64,000 bases of DNA, from positions 33,461 to 97,460 of the forward strand of contig NZ_WSTA01000002.1 of NCBI RefSeq assembly GCF_009789225.1. Reading direction: 5' to 3'. Under the pieces are notes generated by a model. The model was not told where the DNA came from. It worked only from the letters and a program-made list of their open reading frames with translations, and made no database searches. This DNA comes from Agromyces seonyuensis (GTDB taxonomy: Bacteria; Actinomycetota; Actinomycetes; Actinomycetales; Microbacteriaceae). Made by a program: the position numbers and the translations under genes. Of this stretch, positions 16,320 to 23,707 are shown one piece after another (positions within the stretch are counted from its first letter, which is position 1; every line of letters begins with the position of its first letter).

Positions 16320-17378
16320 CTAGAAGTCGTAGTCGTCGATGTTGTCGGCGTCGAAGACGGTCGGCGGACCGACGATCACGATGCCGTCCGCTCCGACCTC
16401 GCGCTCGCCGAGGTCGCCGGCCTCGAACGTGTCGCCTTCGGCGCCCGTGATGTCGCCGTCGGCCAGCGCCTTGCCGGCGAAGGCCGCGACGTAGCCGAGC
16501 TGCGCCGGGTCCCACAGCGCGAACTCGGTGACGGTGCCGTCCTTGACGAACGGACGCATCTCGTTCGGCAGACCGAGGCCCGTCAGCGCGACCTTGCCCT
16601 TGTACTCCGAGGTCGAGAGGTAGCGGGCGGTGGCGGCGATGCCGACCGTCGTGGGCGAGATGATGCCCTTGAGGTCGGGGTAGGCCTGCATCAGGCCCTG
16701 GGCCTCCTGGAACGACTTGGTGTCGTCGTCGTCGCCGTAGACCTTCGCGACCAGCTCGATGTCGGGGTAGTTCGCGGCGAGGTCCTCCTCCATGTACTTG
16801 ATCCACTCGTTCTGGTTCGTCGCGTTCGCCGTCGCCGACAGGATCGCGATCTGGCCCGAGCCGCCGATCTGCTCGGCGATGAGCTTGGTCTGGATCAGCG
16901 CGACGTCCTTGGCGACGACCTGGCTGATGAAGACGTCGCGGCAGTCGGGGTTCGTGTCGGAGTCGAACGCCACGATCTTGGCGCCGCCCGAACGGGCCTC
17001 CTCGAGCGCGGAGCAGACCGCATCGGGGTCGTTCGCCGCGATCACGATGACGTTCGTGCCCGCCTGCGTCTCGGCGTTGATGAACGAGACCTGGCTCGAA
17101 GCGCTCGCGTCGAGCGGGCCGACGACCTCGCTCGAGGCGAAGCCCGCGGCGTCCGCGCCCTCTTCGCCGCCGCCGAGGACGACGTCGGTGTAGGGGTTGT
17201 TGAGCTGCTTGGGGATGAACGTGATGGTCTGGCTGCCGTCGGCGCCGGAGCCCCCGTCAGATCCGGAGTCACCGGCGGCGCAGCCGGTGGCGATGAGCGC
17301 GACGGTCGCGGTCACCGCGGCGAACGTCGCGATGCGACGGGCTCGGCGGCCCCCCGCGCGGTTGCGGAACAACTCCAT
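16320..17378 (-). CDS. rhaS: Rhamnose-type ABC transporter substrate-binding lipoprotein
   Basis: This 352-residue periplasmic-binding-protein-like lipoprotein has a basic start, a hydrophobic segment and lipobox ATGC (Cys about 33), then a Gly/Ser/Asp-rich linker. The mature part is of the ribose/rhamnose-binding fold (ITFIPKQLNNPYTDVVLGGGEEGADAAG in part, IVIAANDPDAV, KGIISPTTVGIAA). It captures sugar outside the membrane and delivers it to the two permeases encoded downstream of the ATPase. Start ATG is preceded by AAAGGAAG. Order ATPase-permease-permease-SBP and the context of rhaMIDB point to L-rhamnose or a related sugar. Confidence 0.9.
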   Translation of the reverse strand: MELFRNRAGGRRARRIATFAAVTATVALIATGCAAGDSGSDGGSGADGSQTITFIPKQLNNPYTDVVLGGGEEGADAAGFASSEVVGPLDASASSQVSFINAETQAGTNVIVIAANDPDAVCSALEEARSGGAKIVAFDSDTNPDCRDVFISQVVAKDVALIQTKLIAEQIGGSGQIAILSATANATNQNEWIKYMEEDLAANYPDIELVAKVYGDDDDTKSFQEAQGLMQAYPDLKGIISPTTVGIAATARYLSTSEYKGKVALTGLGLPNEMRPFVKDGTVTEFALWDPAQLGYVAAFAGKALADGDITGAEGDTFEAGDLGEREVGADGIVIVGPPTVFDADNIDDYDF

Positions 17379-17442
17379 TGTTTCTTCCTTTCATCGTGCG
17401 CCGGGTGCGTGGCGCGTGGTGGTCCCGAGGCCGGAGCGCTGG

Positions 17443-18522
17443 CTAGGCCTGAGGGAGGGAGCGCCGAAGGCGCTGATCATGGCGCCGTCGCCGGATGGCG
17501 TCGGCGATGCTCGGGGTGATGACGGACGCGATCAGCAGGGTGCCCGTCACGATGATGAGGACGACGTCGGAGACCCGGCCGAGGCGCAGGGCGTAGTTGA
17601 TCGTGCCGATGAGCAGCACGCCGGCGACGACGCCGGGGATCGAGCCCTTGCCGCCGAAGATCGACACGCCGCCGAGCAGCACCGCCGCGATCACCGCGAG
17701 TTCGAGGCCGCTCGCGTTGTCCGAACGGGCGCTCGAGTAGCGCAGCGTCCAGAAGATGCCGGCGAGCGCCGAGACGCCGCCGGAGGCGACGTAGAGCCAG
17801 AACTTCGATCGCGCGACGTGGATGCCGACGAAGCGGGCGGCCTCGGGGCTGTAGCCGAGGGCGTAGAGGCCGCGGCCGAACGGGGTGAAGTGGAGCACCA
17901 CGCCGAACGCCAGCACGATGATCACCACGCCGATCATGACGGTCGGGATGCCCGTGGCGCCGAGCTTCGAGGTGAAGAACCCGGTCAGCTCCGGCGGGAA
18001 GTTCGCGACCGCATTGTCGCCGATGACGACGAGCGCGAGTCCGCGGAAGAGGGCGAGCGTGCCGATCGTGACGGCGAGCGACGGCAGCCCGATCACGGCG
18101 ACGAGGAAGCCGTTGAATGCGCCCGCGACGAGGCCGATCACGACGCCGAGCACGAGCACGAGGCCGATGTCGAAGCCCGCCTGCCAGAGCACGCCGATGC
18201 TGGCGCTCGTGAGGCCCGCGATCGAGGCGACCGAGAGGTCGATCTCGCCCGTGATGATGATGAGCGTCATCGGCATGGCGATGAGCAGCACCGGGATGAC
18301 GTCGAGCAGGAGGAAGCCCGTCGTCACGGGCGACGCGAACCGGGGGACCGAGATCATGGCGACGACGATCGTCGCGATGAGCGCGTAGATCATGATGGCG
18401 TCGCGCCCGAGCAGGATGCGGCTCCAGCCGGTGCGCCCGCGCGGCTCGTCGCGGAGCGTCTTCGTCGTGTCGGCGCTCAGCACCGAGGTCGCGGTCGATT
18501 CCTTCGTGTTCGTCTCAGACAT
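17443..18522 (-). CDS. rhaQ: Sugar ABC transporter permease (rhamnose type, second)
   Basis: This 359-residue BPD_transp_2 permease has about nine to ten membrane helices. It carries the family sequences MTLIIITGEIDLSVASIAGL and GLELAVIAAVLLGGVSIFGGKGSIPGVVAG, as in RbsC/XylH/RhaPQ permeases. The N-terminal 35 residues are hydrophilic. Its start lies inside the end of the preceding permease gene (eight-base overlap), so the pair is translated together. It forms a heterodimeric channel with the 18515-19570 product. I assign the symbol by operon position only. Confidence 0.88.
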   Translation of the reverse strand: MSETNTKESTATSVLSADTTKTLRDEPRGRTGWSRILLGRDAIMIYALIATIVVAMISVPRFASPVTTGFLLLDVIPVLLIAMPMTLIIITGEIDLSVASIAGLTSASIGVLWQAGFDIGLVLVLGVVIGLVAGAFNGFLVAVIGLPSLAVTIGTLALFRGLALVVIGDNAVANFPPELTGFFTSKLGATGIPTVMIGVVIIVLAFGVVLHFTPFGRGLYALGYSPEAARFVGIHVARSKFWLYVASGGVSALAGIFWTLRYSSARSDNASGLELAVIAAVLLGGVSIFGGKGSIPGVVAGVLLIGTINYALRLGRVSDVVLIIVTGTLLIASVITPSIADAIRRRRHDQRLRRSLPQA

Positions 18523-19570
18523 CCCGTGCCTCGCTGATTCGGAGTCGGCGTGCGGTGCGGAGGCTCGCGACGCGGTCGATGATGATCGCGGCGAGGATGA
18601 GCACGCCCACGATCGCCTGCTGCCAGAACTTGTCGACGCGCATGGCCGCCAGCGCGCTCGTGATGGTGGTGAGGAGCACCGCGCCGAGCGCGGCTCCCAC
18701 GACCGAGCCGCTTCCGCCGAAGATCGCGACGCCGCCGACGACGGCCGCCGCGACGACGTCGAGCTCGAGGCCGTTGCCGGTCGTGGCGCCGACCGAGTTG
18801 AAGCGCGAGGCGTAGAGCACGCCCGCGAGCCCGGCGAGCAGGCCGTTGACGGCGAACGCCGTGAAGACGCGTCGGCCGACGGGGATGCCGAAGAGCTTCG
18901 CCGCATCCGGATCGGAACCGATGGCGTAGAGGTCGCGCCCGCCTCGCGTGCCCGCCATGACGACGGCGACGATCACGACGACGGCGAGGGCAAGCAGCGT
19001 GATCACCGGGAAGCCGAGGAACGTGTCGACCGACAGGTTGCCGAACGCTTCGGGGCGGTCGTCGGCGAAGTACTGCGTGCCGCCCGCCCACGCGTTGCTG
19101 AGACCGCGGTAGATGTACAGCGTTCCGAGCGTGATGACGAGGGCGGGCACCTTCGCGATGGTGACGAGCAGACCGTTGATCGCGCCGAGGAGCATGCCGA
19201 ACGCGAGCCCGATGAGGAAGACGACCGGAATCGGGATGCCCGGGAAGGTCGCGAACAGGCTGCCCGTTCCGAAGGCGACGAGGCCGAGGATCGAGCCGAC
19301 CGAGAGGTCGACGTTCCGGGTGATGATCACGATCGCCTGCCCGACGGCGAGGATGATCATGATCGTCGAGTTGAGCAGGAGGTCTTTCGTGCCCTGCGGC
19401 GAGAGGAAGAGCGGGTTCGCCGCGTAGGTCACGACGACGAGGACGATGAGGGCGAACGCGACGGGGAGTTCGCGGAGCCGCAGGATGCCGCCGAAGCGGC
19501 TGCGTCCCGCGCGTCTCGCGGTCGGCGCCGGCGCGTTCGGCGCGGGGCTGGGCGGGGCGGTCTGGGTCAT
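18515..19570 (-). CDS. rhaP: Sugar ABC transporter permease (rhamnose type, first)
   Basis: This 351-residue permease of the same family carries [21 protein letters not shown] (in part) and the C-terminal [30 protein letters not shown] signature (in part), with about ten helices. The start at 19570 overlaps the last codons of the ATPase gene. It is similar in layout but clearly diverged from the partner permease. Together with the double ATPase and the lipoprotein it completes a CUT2-type importer in the cytoplasmic membrane. Confidence 0.88.
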   Translation of the reverse strand: MTQTAPPSPAPNAPAPTARRAGRSRFGGILRLRELPVAFALIVLVVVTYAANPLFLSPQGTKDLLLNSTIMIILAVGQAIVIITRNVDLSVGSILGLVAFGTGSLFATFPGIPIPVVFLIGLAFGMLLGAINGLLVTIAKVPALVITLGTLYIYRGLSNAWAGGTQYFADDRPEAFGNLSVDTFLGFPVITLLALAVVVIVAVVMAGTRGGRDLYAIGSDPDAAKLFGIPVGRRVFTAFAVNGLLAGLAGVLYASRFNSVGATTGNGLELDVVAAAVVGGVAIFGGSGSVVGAALGAVLLTTITSALAAMRVDKFWQQAIVGVLILAAIIIDRVASLRTARRLRISEARDV

Positions 19571-21099
19571 GCGCTGTGCTCCATCGAGGCGGTGGCCGCG
19601 TGCATCACGGCTTCGGGGGTGGCGTCCGCGCGGTCGAGGCGGGCGGTGATGCGGCCTTCGTGCATCACGAGCACGCGGTCGGCCATGCCGAGCACCTCGG
19701 GCAGCTCGGACGAGATCATGAGGATCGCGATGCCGCGGCCGGCGAGATCGGAGAGCAGCCGGTGCACCTCGGACTTGGTGCCGACGTCGATGCCGCGGGT
19801 CGGCTCGTCGACGATGAGGAACTTCGGCTCCGTCGCGAGCCATTTCGCGAGCACGACCTTCTGCTGGTTGCCGCCCGAGAGCGTGGAGACCGCGTAGTCG
19901 GGCGATCCGGTCTTCACCTGCAGGCGCTGCGACCACTCGGCGGCCTCGCGGCGCTCGCGCGCCCCGTTGATGAGGCCGAACCGGGCGAGCGTGTTGCGGA
20001 GCGTGAGGGAGACGTTGCGCGTGACCGAGAGGTCCATGACGAGGCCCTGCTTGCGACGGTCCTCGGGGACGAATCCCATGCCGGCGTCGATGGCCGCCTG
20101 CGGGTTTCGGGCGCGCACCTGCGCGCCGAGCAGCCGCACCGAGCCGCGGTCGTACGCGTCGATGCCGAACACGGCGCGCGCGACCTCCGTGCGGCCCGCC
20201 CCCACGAGACCCGCGAGCGCGACGATCTCGCCCGCCCGCACCTCGAAGTCGATGTCGGCGAACACGCCGGCACGGGTGAGCCCCGCGACCTCGAGGACGA
20301 CTTCGCCGATCTCCGCGGGCTCCTTGGGGAAGAGTTGGGCGATGTCGCGGCCGACCATCTCGCGCACGATCTCCGGGGCGGAGACGGCGGCGGTGTCGTG
20401 CGTGGCGATGTACCGGCCGTCGCGCATCACGGTGATGCGGTCGGTCAGCGCGAAGATCTCGTCGAAGCGGTGGGAGATGAAGAGGATGCCCGCGCCGCGG
20501 TCGCGAAGGTTCCGCGCGACCGCGAAGAGGCGGTCGACCTCGACCCCCGAGAGGGCCGCGGTCGGCTCGTCCATGATGAGGACCTTGGCGTCGAGGGAGA
20601 TGGCCTTCGCGATCTCGATGATCTGCTGGTCGGCGATCGAGAGGCCCTCGGCGATGCGGTCGGGGTCGATCGGCACGCCGAGTCGTTCGAAGAGCCGATC
20701 GGCCTGGGCGCGCATCTCGTTGCGGCTGATGAGGCCGAGGCGGCCTCGCGGCTGCCGCCCTATGAAGATGTTCTCGGCGACCGTGAGGTCGGGGAAGAGG
20801 GTCGGCTCCTGGTAGATCACCGAAATGCCGACCGCCTTGCTATCGGCGACGGTGCGGAAGGAGACCGGCCGGCCCTCAACCTCGAACTCGCCCGCGTCGG
20901 GGTGGTAGAGCCCGGCGAGGATCTTCACGAGCGTCGACTTGCCCGCGCCGTTCTCGCCGACCAGCGCGTGGATCTCGCCGGGGCGGATCTCGACCGTGCC
21001 GTCGGCCAGCGCGACGACCGGGCCGAAGGTCTTCACTGCTCCGGAGAGGGAGAGCACCGGGGGTGGCGGCGATTCCAGACCGGGGGTGTCGTCTCGCAT
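19567..21099 (-). CDS. rhaT: Sugar ABC transporter ATP-binding protein, double ABC domain
   Basis: This protein of about 510 residues has two ABC domains as usual for CUT2 importers. The N-terminal half has Walker [10 protein letters not shown], the degenerate signature LSIADQQ and Walker [12 protein letters not shown]. The C-terminal half has a divergent P-loop (LVGAGRTE), signature [15 protein letters not shown] and [10 protein letters not shown]. It powers the two permeases. ATG 21099 is preferred to 21120 because AGGAG lies ten bases upstream, whereas 21120 directly abuts the operator and has no ribosome binding site. First gene of the importer operon, driven by the promoter at 21121-21166. 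The symbol follows the rhizobial rhaSTPQ naming and is tentative. Confidence 0.9.
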   Translation of the reverse strand: MRDDTPGLESPPPPVLSLSGAVKTFGPVVALADGTVEIRPGEIHALVGENGAGKSTLVKILAGLYHPDAGEFEVEGRPVSFRTVADSKAVGISVIYQEPTLFPDLTVAENIFIGRQPRGRLGLISRNEMRAQADRLFERLGVPIDPDRIAEGLSIADQQIIEIAKAISLDAKVLIMDEPTAALSGVEVDRLFAVARNLRDRGAGILFISHRFDEIFALTDRITVMRDGRYIATHDTAAVSAPEIVREMVGRDIAQLFPKEPAEIGEVVLEVAGLTRAGVFADIDFEVRAGEIVALAGLVGAGRTEVARAVFGIDAYDRGSVRLLGAQVRARNPQAAIDAGMGFVPEDRRKQGLVMDLSVTRNVSLTLRNTLARFGLINGARERREAAEWSQRLQVKTGSPDYAVSTLSGGNQQKVVLAKWLATEPKFLIVDEPTRGIDVGTKSEVHRLLSDLAGRGIAILMISSELPEVLGMADRVLVMHEGRITARLDRADATPEAVMHAATASMEHSA

Positions 21100-21120
21100 C
21101 GGTGTCCATCTCCTCGTCAT

Positions 21121-21166
21121 TGAATCGATTCAGGCTGACGATAGAGCGCCCCGCTCGGCTCGTCAA
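21121..21166 (-). promoter_or_regulatory. Rhamnose-importer promoter with perfect LacI-type operator
   Basis: On the minus strand TTGACG (21161-21166) and TATCGT (21138-21143) are 17 bases apart. The perfect palindrome TGAATCGATTCA (21121-21132) sits at the predicted transcription start. Same architecture as the rhaM promoter. Confidence 0.8.
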
Positions 21167-21190
21167 GATCTGCGTCGGAACCGTAACCTA

Positions 21191-21204
21191 TTCAATCGAT
21201 TCAA
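21191..21204. promoter_or_regulatory. Auxiliary LacI-type operator
   Basis: TTCAATCGATTCAA shares the AATCGATT core with the main operator 71 bases away (centre to centre). It lies upstream of the -35 of the importer promoter, a place where a tetrameric LacI protein could bind a second site and loop DNA. Confidence 0.55.
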
Positions 21205-21309
21205 TCCAGTCAAGGCGGAAGTCGAGCGAGAGCGACCCGCATTCGCGGGGCTCTCCGTTGGCCAGCCCGAGCGCCTCGCGGTGGGCTACGATCACCGGAA
21301 CCGGATTTC

Positions 21310-21323
21310 TTGAATCGATTGGA
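21310..21323 (+). promoter_or_regulatory. LacI-type operator in front of the lacI gene
   Basis: TTGAATCGATTGGA lies eight bases before the ATG of the lacI gene at 21331 and shares TGAATCGATT with the importer operator. Its place suggests autoregulation. Confidence 0.6.
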
Positions 21324-21330
21324 TCGCAGG

Positions 21331-22377
21331 ATGGCACCGACGCAGGGCATCGGCCTCGCCGAGGTCGCGCGCGTCGCCGGCGTCTCCGTCGCGACCGTGT
21401 CGAACGCCCTGAACCGCCCCGAGATCGTCGCCGTCGCGACCCGGGATCGCGTGTTCGAAGCGATCCGCGAGCTCGACTTCGTGCCGAACCGGGCCGCCGC
21501 GACGCTGCGGCGAGGCACCAACCACCTCATCGCCCTCTTCGTGCCCGAAGTCGCCAACGCCTTCTACAGCGAGATCGTGAGCGCCGTCGCCGACGAGGCG
21601 GCACGGCACGACTTCGTGATCGGGCTCTGCGTCACCCACGACGAACCCGAGCGCGAAGTGTTCTTCGCGAACTCGCTCGCCGAGCAGCGCGCTGCCGCCG
21701 CCATCGTCGTGCCGATCACCGCCGACGCCCCCCGGCTCTCCCAACTGCGACGGGTCGGCACCCGCCTCGTGCTGCTCGACCGCATCGCTGCGAACGCCGA
21801 CGGCTGCTCCGTCGGGATCGACGACGTGCTCGGCGGCGAACTCGCCGTGCGGCACCTGCTGTCCTCCGGTGCCGCCGCGGTGACCCTGGTGAACGGGCCG
21901 CACTCCGTCCAGCAGTGCGCGGACCGCCACGCCGGTGCGCTCCGGGCGCTTGCCGCGGCCGGGCTCCCGGCATCGGCCCTGCACGAGATCGTCGTCGACG
22001 CGATGACCGTCGACGCCGGCCGCCGCGTCGGCCGGCAGCTCGCGGCGGGCCCGAACCGCCCCGCGGTCTTCTGCGTGAACGACCAGCTCGCCGTCGGCAT
22101 CATCGGCGGACTGCGCGAGCACGGCGTGGACGTCCCCTCGCAGGCCCTCGTGGTCGGCTACGGCGACCAGTCCCTCGCGCTCGACGGGCCCGTGCCGCTC
22201 ACCTCGGTCGCGCAGCCGACGCACCAGATGGGCGTCGAGGCGGTGCGGTGCGCGCTCGCCGAAGTCAACGAGGGAGCCGAGCACGTGCACCGCACCGTGC
22301 AGCTGCGCCCTCGGCTGGTCGTCCGGGGCAGTGCTCCGGCGATCCCCGAGCCCGGCCGCGGTGCACCGGCTCGATGA
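21331..22377 (+). CDS. LacI-family transcriptional regulator, likely of rhamnose genes
   Basis: This 348-residue protein has an N-terminal LacI HTH (LAEVARVAGVSVATVSNALNRP) with hinge helix (AAATLRRG), and a periplasmic-binding-like effector domain (FVPEVANAFYSEIV, VLLDRI, VFCVNDQLAVGIIGGL, VGYGDQSLALDGPVPLTSV). It is divergent from the rhamnose-importer operon, with three AATCGATT-core operators in between. ATG 21331 gives the usual LacI start; a TTG at 21310 lies within the operator. It should repress importer and rhaMIDB operons until L-rhamnose or rhamnulose binds (effector inferred). A second LacI gene follows, so the assignment of operators to this one is not certain. Confidence 0.85.
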   Translation: MAPTQGIGLAEVARVAGVSVATVSNALNRPEIVAVATRDRVFEAIRELDFVPNRAAATLRRGTNHLIALFVPEVANAFYSEIVSAVADEAARHDFVIGLCVTHDEPEREVFFANSLAEQRAAAAIVVPITADAPRLSQLRRVGTRLVLLDRIAANADGCSVGIDDVLGGELAVRHLLSSGAAAVTLVNGPHSVQQCADRHAGALRALAAAGLPASALHEIVVDAMTVDAGRRVGRQLAAGPNRPAVFCVNDQLAVGIIGGLREHGVDVPSQALVVGYGDQSLALDGPVPLTSVAQPTHQMGVEAVRCALAEVNEGAEHVHRTVQLRPRLVVRGSAPAIPEPGRGAPAR

Positions 22378-22485
22378 ACACGACCTCGGCGCCGTCCACC
22401 CGCGGGCATCCGTTCGCGCGGTCGGCTGGTCGGACATACTGAACGGGGTCGACGGCGGCGTCGACAACGAGACGGGAGGATCGCG
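22378..22485 (+). promoter_or_regulatory. Leader of second lacI gene with inverted repeat
   Basis: TTCGCG (22413-22418) and CATACT (22435-22440) form a weak promoter-like pair. GTCGAC...GTCGAC (22448-22465) is an inverted repeat with a 6-base spacer. GGGAGG precedes the start codon. Function of the inverted repeat is unknown. Confidence 0.35.
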
Positions 22486-23505
22486 ATGGCAGTCAGTGTC
22501 CGCGACGTCGCCGCGCTCGCCGAGGTCTCGGTGGGCACGGTCTCGAATGTGCTCAATCGCCCCGAGAAGGTGTCGCCGACGACCGTCGAGCGCGTGCACG
22601 CCGCCATCGCCGAGCTCGGCTTCGTGCGCAACGACGCCGCCCGCCAGCTCCGCGCCGGCCGCAGCCGCTCGATCGGGCTCGTCGTGCTCGACGTGCGCAA
22701 CCCGTTCTTCACCGACGTCGGTCGCGGAGCCGAGGAGCGCGCCGCCGAGGCCGGGATGACCGTGCTGCTCGGCAACTCCGACGACGACGCCGACCGCGAG
22801 CGCGCCTACCTCGAACTGTTCGAGGAGCAGCGCGTCGCCGGGGTGCTCATCACCCCGTTCGCCGATGACCTGCCGCGGCTCGACCGGCTGCGCGCGAGCG
22901 GCATCCCGGTCGTGCTCGTCGACCGCGAGGCCGGCGATGCCCGCTTCTCCTCGGTCTCCGTCGACGACGTCGCCGGCGGGCGCCTCGCCGCCGAGCACCT
23001 GCTGCGCAGCGGCCGACGACGCCTCGCCTTCGTCGGCGGCCCTCGCAGCATCCGACAGGTCGAAGACCGCCTCGCGGGCGCGCGCAGCGCGGTCGAGGCG
23101 ACCCCCGGCGCGACGCTCGAGATCGTCGAGACATCGGCGCTCACCGTGATCGAGGGCCGCGCCGCCGGCGCCGCGCTGCGCGACCGCGACGAGCACGCCC
23201 GCCCGGACGCCGTGTTCGCCGCCAACGACCTGCTCGCCATGGGCGTGCTCCAGGCCCTCGCGATGTCGGGCGTCGACCGCCTGCGCGTGCCCGAGGACAT
23301 CGCCCTGATCGGCTACGACGACATCGACTTCGCGAGTGCCGCCGTCGTGCCGCTCTCCTCCATCCGCCAGCCGGCGGCCCTCATCGGCCGCACGGCCCTC
23401 GATCTGCTCCTGCTCGAGGCGGCGGAGGCGGTCGTACCCCGGGAGCAGATCGTGTTCCAGCCCGAGCTCGTGGTGCGGGAGTCGACCGGCGGATCGGCGA
23501 GCTGA
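22486..23505 (+). CDS. LacI-family transcriptional regulator
   Basis: This 339-residue LacI protein has HTH VRDVAALAEVSVGTVSNVLNRP, hinge AARQLRAG, and effector domain landmarks LVVLDVRNPFFTDVGRGAE, VVLVDREAG, VFAANDLLAMGVLQAL and IGYDDIDFASAAVVPLSSI. The recognition helix differs from its neighbour only at a few positions (VGTVSNV versus VATVSNA), so both may read similar operators. It has its own ribosome binding site and is not tightly coupled to the first lacI gene. This wording is close to LacI-type rhamnose regulators I know from actinobacteria, so it is an alternative owner of the TGAATCGATTCA sites. Confidence 0.85.
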   Translation: MAVSVRDVAALAEVSVGTVSNVLNRPEKVSPTTVERVHAAIAELGFVRNDAARQLRAGRSRSIGLVVLDVRNPFFTDVGRGAEERAAEAGMTVLLGNSDDDADRERAYLELFEEQRVAGVLITPFADDLPRLDRLRASGIPVVLVDREAGDARFSSVSVDDVAGGRLAAEHLLRSGRRRLAFVGGPRSIRQVEDRLAGARSAVEATPGATLEIVETSALTVIEGRAAGAALRDRDEHARPDAVFAANDLLAMGVLQALAMSGVDRLRVPEDIALIGYDDIDFASAAVVPLSSIRQPAALIGRTALDLLLLEAAEAVVPREQIVFQPELVVRESTGGSAS

Positions 23506-23578
23506 TCGGAGTTCGCCGCGCCCTGGCGGCGGCAGCACAGTACGGTCGCGATCGACGCGGATCGACGCGGATCGGCGT

Positions 23579-23677
23579 TGAAACGGTTCATGGAAATCCT
23601 TGACACGCGTTGCGGCACCCTGCCATCGTGAACCGGTCTACAGGACGGAGTCGCTCCGTGTGTAGAACGGTTTACGA
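23579..23677 (+). promoter_or_regulatory. GH3 promoter region with three LacI-type operators
   Basis: TGAAACGGTTCA lies at 23579-23590, TGAACCGGTCTACA at 23629-23642 and TGTAGAACGGTTTACGA at 23661-23677. The last two match the operators between lacI (29417) and the CUT1 operon. TTGACA at 23600-23605 with a weak CATCGT 18 bases on is a candidate promoter, which the second operator would overlap. Confidence 0.6.
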
Positions 23678-23707
23678 TCCGCACCTTCAAGGAAGAGGGG
23701 AACAACG

